Assembly: GCA_964363305.1 (NCBI GenBank)
Contig: CAYIHX010000009.1
Location: 1-64,000 of the forward strand
Direction of reading: 5' to 3'
DNA length: 64,000 nucleotides
DNA from: CAYIHX01 sp964363305
Lineage (GTDB): Bacteria; Bdellovibrionota; UBA1018
Positions 1-9,047 of the stretch are shown here, one piece after another (within the stretch, counting starts at the first letter, position 1; every line of letters begins with the position of its first letter). The translations under genes were made by a program, and so were the position numbers. The notes beneath the pieces are model-generated. The model was not told where the DNA came from. It saw only the letters and a program-made list of their open reading frames with translations, and ran no database searches.

Positions 1-640
1 ATTTACAGCTCTTGTGCCGAGCGCATCATACCGCGAAGGGCTTGCGTGGCGATTCCGCCTTTTCGGGCGCGACCTAAAAACGAATTCTCGGGATTTGTGA
101 TCGGTCGCGTTCGCCATCAAATACGTCAACACGCTGGAGCGATCGCCTCAGGTAGAATTTTGTGAACAACCAGATTCGGAAAGAAATCATCCCAAGCACC
201 GCTTCCATCGGCAAATATGATCGCATCAAGCTTCGATACGTCTGTTCGATACGTCTGGCCTTGACGGACTTGAAGTCGGCGCATTTGCGGCCCGGGCTTA
301 CCAAACCCGCACTTCTCTTCGGGCCTCTTAGCCATGCATGGTGGCCGAGTCAACGTTTGGGGGCAATACGCCACAACTATCCGGGATGGTAAGGAGTACA
401 CATTTCTACAGGGTAAAAACACGACTCTTCTTAGGAAAAATATACGGATCCCTCTGGGAAAAACATAATTCCCATCATTTTTAAGCACATGGGCCGAGGC
501 CACCCCAATATTCACATGAAAAGTGATTTACTTCCGTAGGAGAATAATACGGATCTTTGTAGGAGAAATATATGTCACCCCACCGCACAAAACTTGCAAA
601 AAGAATGGTTGGGGGAAAAACGTAAACGATAAGCACAGCT
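1..640. other. Intergenic stretch without a convincing gene
   Basis: No reading frame here has a ribosome-binding site together with recognisable protein features. The best candidate is a minus-strand frame at 126-335 that could encode about 69 residues beginning MAKRPEEKCGFG; it has no clear Shine-Dalgarno sequence and I do not recognise it. The part from about 400 to 640 is visibly richer in A+T than the genes that follow. It carries an imperfect 18-bp direct repeat ending in ATACGGATC at 433-450 and 538-555. This may be decayed or regulatory DNA ahead of selU. Confidence 0.4.
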
Positions 641-682
641 TTGAATACACGCCCCCCCATGAGAAAGGTAAATGAGAAACAC

Positions 683-1783
683 ATGCCCGCTCCCTCAACG
701 CTCACCGCAGTGGAAACGCTTGGACTATTGTCCGGGCCCAATCACGGAGCGGCCGCACTCATCGATGTGCGGTCGGAGGGTGAGTATGCGCAGGGAAAGA
801 TTCCAGGCTTCCAAAATCTCCCCATCCTCACGGACTCAGAACGACACGAAGTCGGCTTGATCTACAAACAACAAGGACAAGAAGCGGCCATCCGTCTCGG
901 TCAGGACCTCGTGGCCCCCCACCGTCTGCAGCGGCTCGAGGCTTGGCGCGCCGTGATCGACGCCACGGCAAATCGCCAGGCGATTGTGAGCTGCTGGCGT
1001 GGGGGCCTTCGTTCGCGTATCGCCGCGGAATGGATGGCTGATTTCACCGGACGTCCCATTCAAACGGTTGAGGGAGGTTACAAAGCCATTCGCGCGGAGC
1101 TCCTCTCGATCTCGAAATCCGCGCAACCTGCGTTCCTGGTTCTGACGGGATTGACCGGCTCTCGCAAGACCGAGCTGCTCGCCGCTGCCGGCCCCGCAAG
1201 GGTTGATCTCGAAGCGTACGCTGCACACCGCGGCAGTGCCTTCGGCGCGCTCGCCGGAGTCAAGCAACCCAGTCAGGCGACATTCGAGAATCAGCTCTTT
1301 CTGGCGCTTTACCAGGCGAAACAGACGCGACGCCCTGAGGTGCTCATCGAAGACGAAAGTAGCGCCATCGGTCGAGTGCTCCTCCCCCGTGAAATCAAAG
1401 GGCGGATGACCCGGGCACCGGTGGTCCTTCTGGAGGTTGCGCTCGAAGACCGGGCCCTGCACATCGCACGGACCTATGTGCTCGAACCGATCCGCGCGGG
1501 AATTTCTGCGACCGATCATCTGGAATCCTTGCGCCATGCCGTGAACCGCATCTCTCAACGTCTCGGCGGGCTGCTGACTTCGAAGATCCTCAAGTCGCTT
1601 GAAGATGCGTTTACGAACCACGGGCACCTTGAAGAAGCTCGACACATCCCTTGGATTCGCGACCTGCTCGACCACTATTACGATAAATTCTATCTTTCTA
1701 GCCTGGAATCACTGAACCGTCCGGTACTTTTCCGGGGAAATTACGAGGAATGCCAACAATGGATCCGAAATCGATTCGCCTAA
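683..1783 (+). CDS. selU: tRNA 2-selenouridine synthase (SelU/MnmH)
   Basis: The enzyme replaces the sulfur of 2-thiouridine at the wobble position of tRNAs for Lys, Glu and Gln with selenium, using selenophosphate and a geranylated intermediate. The N-terminal half is a rhodanese domain with the active-site loop CWRGGLRS (Cys about residue 104). The second half is a P-loop domain around residues 156-163 reading GLTGSRKT; the usual glycine before the lysine is an arginine, which is odd. The 366-residue length fits the family. ATG 683 is preferred over TTG 641 and ATG 659 because GAGAAAGG lies upstream and the rhodanese domain begins just after it. The gene overlaps selD, the source of selenophosphate, so the two form an operon. 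Confidence 0.93.
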   Translation: MPAPSTLTAVETLGLLSGPNHGAAALIDVRSEGEYAQGKIPGFQNLPILTDSERHEVGLIYKQQGQEAAIRLGQDLVAPHRLQRLEAWRAVIDATANRQAIVSCWRGGLRSRIAAEWMADFTGRPIQTVEGGYKAIRAELLSISKSAQPAFLVLTGLTGSRKTELLAAAGPARVDLEAYAAHRGSAFGALAGVKQPSQATFENQLFLALYQAKQTRRPEVLIEDESSAIGRVLLPREIKGRMTRAPVVLLEVALEDRALHIARTYVLEPIRAGISATDHLESLRHAVNRISQRLGGLLTSKILKSLEDAFTNHGHLEEARHIPWIRDLLDHYYDKFYLSSLESLNRPVLFRGNYEECQQWIRNRFA

Positions 1784-2826
1784 CGACGACAGCAAAAAAA
1801 GGCGGCTGCGCCGCGAAACTTCCCGCCGGAGAACTTCGTCAAATCCTGAAGGCGCTCCACCTTCCGCGTCCGCCTGAACTCAAAGTGGGCACCGAACTGA
1901 TGGACGACGCCTGCCTCTGGGACCTCGGCCATGGTCAGTATCTCGTGCAGACCCTGGATTTCTTCACGCCCATCGTTGATGACGCGCGAGACTTCGGCGC
2001 GATCGCCGCCGCCAACGCGCTGAGCGACGTCTACGCGATGGGAGGCGAGCCTCGGATCGCGCTGACGATTCTCGCCTTTCCCACCTCGACTCTGCCGATC
2101 GAACTCGTCAGTGAGCTGCTGGAAGGCGCGGTGGAAAAAATCGCTGAGGCGGGAGCCTGCCTCGCGGGTGGCCACTCGATTGACGATGAGACTCTCAAGC
2201 TCGGATTTTCAGTCACGGGCTTCGTCGATGCGAAGCGGGCCTGGACGAATCAAGGCGCCCGGCCAGGCGACGCCCTCATCCTAACCAAGGGACTGGGAAC
2301 TGGTACGCTCATGACGGCCCTGAAACTGGGCGAGCTTTCCGCGGAGTTCACACAGACTGCGATCGAGAGCATGAAACTCCTCAATCGCACGAATGATCTC
2401 ATAGGAGGCCTGAATATCAACGCCGCGACCGACATTACCGGATTCGGACTCGCGGGTCACGCCATGCAGATGGCCGCGGCCAGTCGCTGCACGTTCGAGA
2501 TCGAAACCCAACGTCTGCCCGCACTGCCTGGCGCACTCAACCTGCTCAACAACGAATACCTCAACCGCGCCCACAAGACCAACCGTGACTATACTGAAAA
2601 GAACGTAACGTACGAGGAAGTCGATGCGGCAACAACCTGGCTGACCGTTGATCCACAGACGTCCGGAGGGTTGCTGCTCTCGTTGCCGGAAGCGGACGCG
2701 GAAGAAGTGGTACGTCTCCTCCAACCACGCTTCCCGCTCGCCTCGATCATCGGGCGGGTGGTCCCGGAGGAGCCACACACGAGAATCCGCTTCAAAGGGA
2801 AGAAGTCGTCACGAATGAAAGGTTAG
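1759..2826 (+). CDS. selD: Selenide, water dikinase (selenophosphate synthase)
   Basis: SelD makes selenophosphate from selenide and ATP, the selenium donor for SelU and, where present, selenocysteine synthesis. With ATG 1759 as start, the catalytic pair falls at Cys17 and Lys20 in the sequence GGCAAK, exactly the Escherichia coli numbering; GAGGA lies nine bases upstream. ATG 1750 is the alternative start. The usual selenocysteine position is an ordinary cysteine here. AIRS-type ATP-binding features follow (YAMGGEP, LAGGHSIDD, TDITGFGLAGHA, DPQTSGGLL). The start lies inside the end of selU, so the genes are co-transcribed. No selA, selB or selC is in the window, so selenouridine is the only selenium use supported here. 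Confidence 0.95.
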   Translation: MDPKSIRLTTTAKKGGCAAKLPAGELRQILKALHLPRPPELKVGTELMDDACLWDLGHGQYLVQTLDFFTPIVDDARDFGAIAAANALSDVYAMGGEPRIALTILAFPTSTLPIELVSELLEGAVEKIAEAGACLAGGHSIDDETLKLGFSVTGFVDAKRAWTNQGARPGDALILTKGLGTGTLMTALKLGELSAEFTQTAIESMKLLNRTNDLIGGLNINAATDITGFGLAGHAMQMAAASRCTFEIETQRLPALPGALNLLNNEYLNRAHKTNRDYTEKNVTYEEVDAATTWLTVDPQTSGGLLLSLPEADAEEVVRLLQPRFPLASIIGRVVPEEPHTRIRFKGKKSSRMKG

Positions 2827-2882
2827 ACCAAACATACTTCAATACCCTCATTTGGCATTTTCCGGCTATTGCTCTTTCGCGT

Positions 2883-4172
2883 TCAAGGTGAATTTGATCG
2901 TGTCTCGATGATCCGAAAGGCATTGGCCATGCGATCTTGCTCGCCCGACGAGATGCCCACCGAACTGGCGACGGCGCGCCATGTTTTAACCGTTTCGATC
3001 ACATCCGCGATGATCTTCTCCGCCTGTGGCTTCTTCAGGCGAAAATATTCAATCACAGAAAGAGCAAGTTCGAGATCTTGCGCGTTGTCTGACTCTGAAA
3101 TATTGAGGTGAAGACCATTGCCAGTTGATACCGGATTCATGTCGTATGCGGGCGCAAGCGCCCAGCCCTTCGGCTGAAGCATGAACCCGTGATTGCGCAG
3201 ATGATCATCCGTGTTCGAAACACAGATAAAGAAAACGATCCGTCGCCAGAGTTGCCCTAAGTCGTCCGGGGCTTGAGCGCCTTCTTTAGACAAGAATTGA
3301 ACAAGCTCCAGATAACTTGCTCCGGTGGCGGCCCCATCGCCGTCCACGCGGTTTAAGAGTGTCATTGCGGATGCGAAATGCAGTCGACCACCGCCGTCAG
3401 TGCGATCAAATCTGCGCGTGAGAAAAGTATGGTAACGACTGCCGAAACGGCGTGCGGAAGCTTGCGCTACGGCAATCCCGGCGCGTTGAGCTAGTTTGTG
3501 AACAACCACCTCCCAAGCGCCCATATCGACTTCGTCGCGCGTGCTGGGAAACTTCGCAATCCAAAGATGCCCTTGCTCGTCGATAACGCTCGCCTTTGGG
3601 CGAGCGCCTCCGAGCGATCCGCCCGGCGCTATCAACATCTTCAGCCATTTTGAGTATTCCGGATTGTTTTCGGCGTCATCTTTTTCAAGCTCAAGGCTCG
3701 CGTTTTCCAGCTCTCGCAGCGAGGCCCAAGGCGAAGCGGGCAGTGTCCGATTGTCATTCAGAAAGGGACCTTCGGAGTTTGCACGAAATCGCAATGCGCC
3801 CATGCGATGGCCGTCATAAACGCCGAGGAGATAGTCAGACTCGTAGAGTGTTTTTGGTGCGCGCTTTTGCTCGCGACCTTCTTGCGCCTCACGTCTTTGC
3901 ATGAGTAGTCGTCCCCATCGATCAGGTGATGAGTCGAGAAAAATGCCGAAGTTGTCGCGCGTATCAGAAGCGTACTGTTGCCCCTTAAAGAGACCGAGGC
4001 GTGGGTCGAGGTCGCGCGCGTGTTTTCCCTTCAACCACTCCGGATCGTATTCAAAAGAAAATATTTCTTTTCCTCGCCCTGGCGTCGCGTAAAGAGTGCC
4101 CATGAGCGCAGGCTCAGTAAGCCCAGCCCAATGCGCGCAGACTTCCATGCGGCGCTGTTCATTTTTTCTCAT
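2883..4172 (-). CDS. hipA: HipA-family serine/threonine kinase toxin
   Basis: HipA toxins phosphorylate a protein target (glutamyl-tRNA synthetase in E. coli) and cause growth arrest. The 429-residue protein has the HipA order of features: an N-terminal domain starting MEVCAHWAGL, a glycine-rich loop GGSLGGARPKA at about 184-194, the catalytic segment SNTDDHLRNHGF at about 319-330 and the metal-binding PAYDMNP near 341. All key residues look intact, so the kinase should be active. Its start overlaps the end of hipB by 14 bases. ATG 4148 is a possible later start that also matches the family N-terminus. The gene runs convergent to selD. gltX, the known HipA target in E. coli, lies 9 kb away, which may be chance. 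Confidence 0.9.
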   Translation of the reverse strand: MRKNEQRRMEVCAHWAGLTEPALMGTLYATPGRGKEIFSFEYDPEWLKGKHARDLDPRLGLFKGQQYASDTRDNFGIFLDSSPDRWGRLLMQRREAQEGREQKRAPKTLYESDYLLGVYDGHRMGALRFRANSEGPFLNDNRTLPASPWASLRELENASLELEKDDAENNPEYSKWLKMLIAPGGSLGGARPKASVIDEQGHLWIAKFPSTRDEVDMGAWEVVVHKLAQRAGIAVAQASARRFGSRYHTFLTRRFDRTDGGGRLHFASAMTLLNRVDGDGAATGASYLELVQFLSKEGAQAPDDLGQLWRRIVFFICVSNTDDHLRNHGFMLQPKGWALAPAYDMNPVSTGNGLHLNISESDNAQDLELALSVIEYFRLKKPQAEKIIADVIETVKTWRAVASSVGISSGEQDRMANAFRIIETRSNSP

Positions 4173-4470
4173 GGGTCATCCCGGTTATTAGAGCAGCATC
4201 TTGTAGCTTGCGGCCAAAAGCATCGTCACGGGCGAGTAGTGAAAGGTCTTTCTCCAACCCGAGCGAAAGCAGCACGTTTGCATAAGCTCCGAGAGTAACG
4301 CCGGGTTCTCCTCGCTCAATTGCGCGTAGGGTCGGGCGCGCCATCCCAGCCCGTTCGGCAACTTGGGATGCGGTCAGCTTACGTCGCCGTCTCGCGAGGT
4401 AGATGTTTTCACCCAACTCAGTGAGCAGCCTTCGTAAGGACGGGAGTGGTGTAACGGTTTTTCTTCCCAT
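4159..4470 (-). CDS. hipB: HipB-like Xre-family antitoxin/regulator
   Basis: A 103-residue protein with a helix-turn-helix of the Xre/Cro type at about residues 15-70 (ENIYLARRRRKLTASQVAER followed by AGMARPTLRAIERGEPG). Proteins of this kind bind the paired HipA kinase and repress their own operon. It lies directly upstream of hipA and overlaps it, the normal antitoxin-first order. ATG 4470 is chosen over TTG 4491, because the predicted promoter would start transcription around 4474, leaving the TTG outside the mRNA. No Shine-Dalgarno sequence precedes ATG 4470, which suggests a leaderless transcript. Confidence 0.85.
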   Translation of the reverse strand: MGRKTVTPLPSLRRLLTELGENIYLARRRRKLTASQVAERAGMARPTLRAIERGEPGVTLGAYANVLLSLGLEKDLSLLARDDAFGRKLQDAALITGMTHEKK

Positions 4471-4473
4471 AAT

Positions 4474-4509
4474 GCATACTATTTTATCCAAAAATTACTT
4501 TTTTGGCAA
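4474..4509 (-). promoter_or_regulatory. Predicted sigma70-type promoter of hipBA
   Basis: On the minus strand a -35 box TTGCCA (4509-4504) and a -10 box TAAAAT (4486-4481) are separated by exactly 17 bases; each matches its consensus at five of six positions. The expected start of transcription is near 4474, four bases before ATG 4470, giving an essentially leaderless mRNA. HipB probably binds in this area, but I see no strong palindrome. Confidence 0.6.
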
Positions 4510-4976
4510 TAGTAGATTCCATAATCAACAAGCTGCGTCCGTTCCCGCAGACCGAGAGCGATTATGCACTTTTGCAAGAGCCGCGAGATCGTGTCCCGAA
4601 GGGGCTCCCTTGGGGTAGTCCTTCTGGCCCGCCTTCTCCATCGCGGCCTTCATGTCAACGTCTTCGAAGCGACCTGCCGCTTGCCGCCAAGAAGCCATTT
4701 AGAAAATCAGAGTGATGTACATCCGAATGGACGCTTCGAAAAATCGGGTCCTCTCATCGAGATCATTTCAGATACTGAGATCCGCCTTAAAAATCTGAAA
4801 ATTACTCCATCCATTCTGTTCAAGCCGTCGCAATACTTTCACGGCCCGTTCTTGCATGACGACCGGCTGACGACAGGCCCCTACTGGGGCGTCGGCGGAC
4901 CTGGAGTAACGGAGAAAGTTCGCACTATTCCTGAACGCTTGACCACGCACCTCACTTCGGCTAGCTTCGGCCCGAA
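4510..4976. other. Intergenic region between hipB and the export operon
   Basis: A plus-strand frame at 4564-4980 (138 codons) is open but has mixed composition, no ribosome-binding site and nothing recognisable, so I do not call it. A minus-strand frame at 4525-4698 looks more like coding DNA and is listed separately. A second minus-strand frame at 4768-4950 (60 codons) is not supported. The stretch probably holds remnants of an accessory module plus the promoter of the export operon. Confidence 0.35.
4525..4698 (-). pseudogene. Short ORF, possible HEPN-like gene fragment
   Basis: A 57-codon frame on the minus strand with G/C-rich third codon positions over most of its length, as in real genes here. 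It includes AGQKDYPKGAPSGHDLAALA. The GHDLAALA segment resembles the HDL..L motif of HEPN proteins, as also seen in the HEPN gene at 52332 of this window. It lies just upstream of hipB and would be too short for a complete HEPN domain, so it is either a remnant or an unrelated small gene. Confidence 0.25.
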
Positions 4977-5357
4977 ATGATTCAGGCGCGTCTCTCCTTT
5001 CTCCTCACCGGCCTCCTCTGTACGGTGATCGCTTCGCTAGCGATCGATGCGCGCGGCTGGCTTGAGCTGGCCGAGTTTCAGACCTTGGCGCATCTCGCCT
5101 CGGTGGAACCCCAAGGCCACGGGCATGAGGATCACGCGGACTCTCATCATCACCGACATTCGCCGAATGAGCCGGAGCACGAACATCCCCATTCGGCTTG
5201 GATCGTCTGGAATGCATCCGTTTCCACTCTGGCGCCTGAGTTCCACAGTCTCGATTTTCAGCGGCTCGAAGCGCCGCGCATGATCTTTCATCACGCGGAC
5301 GAGCATCTTCCCTCGAACTCCGTTCTTTCTTCTCTCCTTCGCCCTCCGATCGCTTGA
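4977..5357 (+). CDS. Small His-rich exported protein heading an RND operon
   Basis: A 126-residue protein with an N-terminal hydrophobic segment (about residues 5-24) that can act as a signal peptide or anchor. A histidine/aspartate-rich stretch follows at about residues 47-72, containing HGHEDHADSHHHRHS and HEHPH. Such clusters usually bind divalent metals. It lies 78 bases upstream of a heavy-metal-type RND pump on the same strand, so a role in periplasmic metal binding or sensing is a reasonable inference. I do not recognise a named family. Confidence 0.65.
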   Translation: MIQARLSFLLTGLLCTVIASLAIDARGWLELAEFQTLAHLASVEPQGHGHEDHADSHHHRHSPNEPEHEHPHSAWIVWNASVSTLAPEFHSLDFQRLEAPRMIFHHADEHLPSNSVLSSLLRPPIA

Positions 5358-5435
5358 CCTTCCGGGATCAAAGCGCAACAAATCTGGACTCATTCAGTCC
5401 ATAACTGTTTCTGAACTCAATAAGGCGGTCTCCCG

Positions 5436-8400
5436 ATGCTGAATGCGATCATTCGGCTTTCTCTCAAGTTTCGGCTCACCGTCATTCTTCTGGCCTCAGC
5501 GACGCTCCTGTATGGCGGCTGGATCACGCCGAATCTTCCGGTCGATGTTTTTCCGGATCTGAACCGTCCCACGGTTTCGGTGCTCACTGAGGCTCATGGT
5601 CTGGCACCCGAAGAAGTCGAAACATTGGTTACCTTACCCGTGGAATCCGCGCTCAATGGGACTCCGGGCGTGATTCGCGTCCGTTCGTCGAGCGGTATTG
5701 GGATTTCCATCGTCTACGTCGAGTTCGACTGGGGCACCGATATTTTTCGGAACCGCCAATTCGTGAGCGAACGGCTGCAACTCGTTCGGGATCGCCTGCC
5801 TGAAGGAATGACCCCCGTGATGGGGCCTATCAGTTCAATCATGGGCGAGATCCAGTTCGTCGGACTGACCAGCCCCGACGGCTCCATGAATCCCATGGAG
5901 CTGCGAACCCTCGCGGATTGGACGGTGCGCCCCCGGCTCATGACCTTGCCGGGGATTAGCCAAGTGGTGGTGATGGGTGGGCAGGTCAAGCAGTACCAAA
6001 TCTTGGTTTCCAGCGACAAACTGCAGCGCAACGGCATCTCACTCGAAGACTTGAAACATACGCTTAGCGAGATCAGTCAGAACACCACAGGCGGTTTCAT
6101 CGACGTCGGCGAGAAGGAATTCCTGATCCGGCCCCTGGGTCGAGTGGAAACGATCGAACAGATCGAGAACTCGGTCGTGGGTCTGCATCTAGGCCGACCC
6201 GTCTACGTGAAAGAAGTGGCCGAAGTGCGCGTCGGCGCCAAATTCAAGCGCGGCGAAGCCAGCATCAATGCCAAACACTCCGTCGTCATGACCATTCAGA
6301 AGCAGCCGGGTGCGAGCACCATCAGCCTCACGCGTCGGATCGACGTGCTTCTCGCCAACCTGCAAAAATCCCTGCCTGCGGGCGTGAAGGTTGAAAGCGA
6401 CCTCTTCAAGCAAGCGCACTTTATCGAGTCTTCGATTTCGAATGTGGAGGAGGCTCTTCGGGACGGCGCGATCATGGTGGCGATCGTTTTGTTCCTGTTC
6501 CTCATGAACGTTCGTACCACGGCCATCACCTTGGTCACGATTCCGCTTTCGATGCTGGTGACGGCGATCGTTTTCAAGTTTCTAGGCATGAGCATCAACA
6601 CGATGACCCTGGGTGGCCTGGCGGTCGCGATCGGTGAATTGGTCGACGATGCGATCGTGGATGTGGAAAACGTGTTCCGTCGGCTCAAAGAGAACCGGAC
6701 GGCAAAAAAGCCACGCCCAGCCCTTCGGGTGATCTATGAGGCTTCGAGCGAAGTGCGTAACTCGATCGTGTTTTCCACGATCATTGTGATTTTGGTCTTT
6801 ATTCCGCTCTTTGCCTTGGGAGGCATTGAGGGCCGTTTGTTCGCGCCTCTGGGCGTCGCCTACATTATCTCGCTCGCGGCGTCCCTGCTGGTCTCACTCA
6901 CGGTCACTCCCGTCCTTTGCTCGTATCTCCTCCCCCAAGCGAAGACACTGACGCATCGAGAAGACGGCGCGCTCGTGCGCTGGCTAAAAAAGTGGGATGA
7001 GAGGGCACTGCAGCACACCTTGCATCGCCCTTACGCGATTTTGGGGTTCTGCGCGGTCTTGCTGATCGCGGCGCTCGCTTTGCTGCCGTTCATGGGAAGT
7101 AATTTCCTCCCCGCGTTCAATGAAGGAACAGCCACGATCGGGGTCGCCGCCGCGCCCGGGATTTCACTCGCGGCATCGGACCAGCTCGGTACGAAAGTCG
7201 AAGAGGCGATGCTCTCGATTCCCGAAGTCAAATCCACGATTCGGCGCACGGGCCGGGCCGAAATGGATGAACATGCGGAAGGCGTGCATTGGAGCGAAAT
7301 CGACGTCGACTTCCATGAGGGAAAGGGCCGCCCACGTCCCGAGGTGCTCCAAGAGCTTCGCGAGAAGGTCGAGAAGACGGGCGACGTCTACGTCAACATC
7401 GGCCAACCGATCAGCCATCGCCTGGATCACCTGCTTTCAGGGGTGCGCGCGCAGATCGCCGTCAAAGTCTTTGGTCCAGAGCTGTCGGAGCTTCGACGCC
7501 TCGGGTCTCAAGTGGAATCGGTCATGAAGGGCATTCCCGGGATTGTCGATCTCCAGCTCGAACCGCTGGTGCTCATCCCGCAGCTCAAGATTCTGATCGA
7601 TCGGGAAGAAGCGGGTAAGGTCGCGCTCCGGCCAGGGGCTTTAGCAGATGACCTCGAGATCGCGCTCAACGGCAGTGCCGTGGCGACGCTTCTCGAAAAA
7701 CAGCGGATCTATGACATTTTCCTGAGACTGGACGATCCTTCGCGCTCGACACCGGAATCGATTCAACAGGTTCTGGTGAAAACGATGCCGAGCGGTCAGG
7801 TCGTTCGCGTGGGTGACGTGGCGGAAGTGTATTCCGGCACCGGGCCCAACATGGTCAATCGCGAGGACATGCAAAGGCGCATCGTCGTGGCGGCGAATTC
7901 CCACGGTCGCGATCTGGGGAGCCTGATCGAGGAGATCCGCGCCAAGATCGCGGAAAAAGTAAAGTTGCCCGTAGGCTACTTTATCGTTTACGTCGGGCAG
8001 TTTGAAAGTCAGCAGCAGGCGTCCCGGTTGCTCTTCTTCCTAGGGATCATTTCTCTGCTGGGCATTTTCTTCGTCCTCTACGCTCACTTCAAATCGGTGG
8101 TGCTCACGCTGCAGGTGATGCTGAACGTGCCGCTGGCTTTGATCGGCAGCATCGTCGCGATTTTCCTGACCGAGCGCGTCCTGTCGGTGGCGACCCTGAT
8201 CGCGTTCATCACCCTGTGCGGGATCGCGAGTCGCAACGGCATCATGATGATCAGCCACTACCTTCACTTGATGAAAGAAGAAGGCGAAGCGTTTTCCGAG
8301 AAGATGGTTATTCGCGGGTCGCTCGAGCGGCTGGTACCCGTGCTGATGACGGCGTTTTCCGCCGCGTTGGCGCTCGTTCCTCTTCTTTTGTCCCGGGGCG

Positions 8401-8585
8401 AGCCTGGCAAGGAAATCTTGTATCCGGTCGCGGTCGTGATCGTGGGCGGGCTTTTCTCCTCCACGCTTCTGGATATCGTCGTTACTCCCGCAATCTTTTT
8501 CCGCTTTGGGAAGCGGGCGGCTGAAAAGCTGCTCGCGGCTCAAAGTTCATCTCACCTCAATTCCAATGAAGGAGGAATTCTATGA
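5436..8585 (+). CDS. Heavy-metal-efflux type RND transporter (CusA/CzcA-like)
   Basis: A 1049-residue inner-membrane proton/substrate antiporter of the RND superfamily. The hallmarks are the N-terminal helix, the conserved NLPVDVFPDLNRPTV segment, two large periplasmic loops and twelve predicted membrane helices. The proton-relay helix reads GGLAVAIGELVDDAIVDVEN. In CzcA proteins this helix begins DFG and in CusA proteins AIG; this one starts like CusA but carries a double aspartate. The second half keeps the matching TLCGIASRNGIMMISH. The stop codon overlaps the start of the next gene. No membrane-fusion (CzcB/CusB) gene is present nearby, yet a TolC-like gene follows. Substrate is inferred as a metal ion from family and from the His-rich neighbour. 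Confidence 0.9.
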   Translation: MLNAIIRLSLKFRLTVILLASATLLYGGWITPNLPVDVFPDLNRPTVSVLTEAHGLAPEEVETLVTLPVESALNGTPGVIRVRSSSGIGISIVYVEFDWGTDIFRNRQFVSERLQLVRDRLPEGMTPVMGPISSIMGEIQFVGLTSPDGSMNPMELRTLADWTVRPRLMTLPGISQVVVMGGQVKQYQILVSSDKLQRNGISLEDLKHTLSEISQNTTGGFIDVGEKEFLIRPLGRVETIEQIENSVVGLHLGRPVYVKEVAEVRVGAKFKRGEASINAKHSVVMTIQKQPGASTISLTRRIDVLLANLQKSLPAGVKVESDLFKQAHFIESSISNVEEALRDGAIMVAIVLFLFLMNVRTTAITLVTIPLSMLVTAIVFKFLGMSINTMTLGGLAVAIGELVDDAIVDVENVFRRLKENRTAKKPRPALRVIYEASSEVRNSIVFSTIIVILVFIPLFALGGIEGRLFAPLGVAYIISLAASLLVSLTVTPVLCSYLLPQAKTLTHREDGALVRWLKKWDERALQHTLHRPYAILGFCAVLLIAALALLPFMGSNFLPAFNEGTATIGVAAAPGISLAASDQLGTKVEEAMLSIPEVKSTIRRTGRAEMDEHAEGVHWSEIDVDFHEGKGRPRPEVLQELREKVEKTGDVYVNIGQPISHRLDHLLSGVRAQIAVKVFGPELSELRRLGSQVESVMKGIPGIVDLQLEPLVLIPQLKILIDREEAGKVALRPGALADDLEIALNGSAVATLLEKQRIYDIFLRLDDPSRSTPESIQQVLVKTMPSGQVVRVGDVAEVYSGTGPNMVNREDMQRRIVVAANSHGRDLGSLIEEIRAKIAEKVKLPVGYFIVYVGQFESQQQASRLLFFLGIISLLGIFFVLYAHFKSVVLTLQVMLNVPLALIGSIVAIFLTERVLSVATLIAFITLCGIASRNGIMMISHYLHLMKEEGEAFSEKMVIRGSLERLVPVLMTAFSAALALVPLLLSRGEPGKEILYPVAVVIVGGLFSSTLLDIVVTPAIFFRFGKRAAEKLLAAQSSSHLNSNEGGIL

Positions 8586-9040
8586 GGCGTTTTACGTATG
8601 CAGTCGTGTCCCTTTCTCTCGTTTTGTCTGCCGCCCTTGCTTGGGCTCATGACGAAGGTCATGGCCCGAAGATCACCGACTCCGGAAAGCAGGGGGGAAT
8701 CGTATCACCGGTCGTCGATGCGAAGGACGCATCCAAAGGCGAAAAGGCGGCGCTCGTCTATAAATCGGAGCTAGTGCGCTCGGAAGACGGAACCGTTCGA
8801 ATCTATCTCTATGATTCGGCCATGAATGCGATCGACGTCACTCAGCTGAGCCCGGAAGCCAAGGGCATCCTCTCGTTCAAGAAAAAGAAGAAATGGACCC
8901 ATGCGACCTTCGTGCTCAAGCAGGCGGAAGGCGCCTATGTGGGGAAAGCTCCAAAAGCGGAAGCAAAACCCTTCAATATCGACGTAAAAATCAAAGAAGG
9001 CAGCCGCGAGTTGCTCACGGCGTTCGATAACCTCGACTAG
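8582..9040 (+). CDS. Small periplasmic protein of the RND operon
   Basis: A 152-residue protein with a clear signal peptide (cleavage expected after LAWA, near residue 22). The mature start DEGHGPKITDSGKQGG resembles metal-handling periplasmic proteins, and a lysine-rich central part (FKKKKKW) follows. Its ATG overlaps the RND pump stop codon, so the two are translationally coupled. It occupies the place where a membrane-fusion protein gene would normally be but is far too short for one and lacks lipoyl and alpha-hairpin features. It may link pump and outer-membrane channel or deliver metal; this is inference. Confidence 0.65.
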   Translation: MRRFTYAVVSLSLVLSAALAWAHDEGHGPKITDSGKQGGIVSPVVDAKDASKGEKAALVYKSELVRSEDGTVRIYLYDSAMNAIDVTQLSPEAKGILSFKKKKKWTHATFVLKQAEGAYVGKAPKAEAKPFNIDVKIKEGSRELLTAFDNLD

Positions 9041-9047
9041 GGTATTT

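Noticed and set aside
836..1675. Minus-strand open frame of 279 codons opposite selU
   Set aside because: It is the shadow of selU, has no recognisable features and no ribosome-binding site.
4564..4980. Plus-strand frame of 138 codons before the export operon
   Set aside because: Composition is unlike genes of the window, no start signals are present and a better minus-strand frame overlaps its first half.
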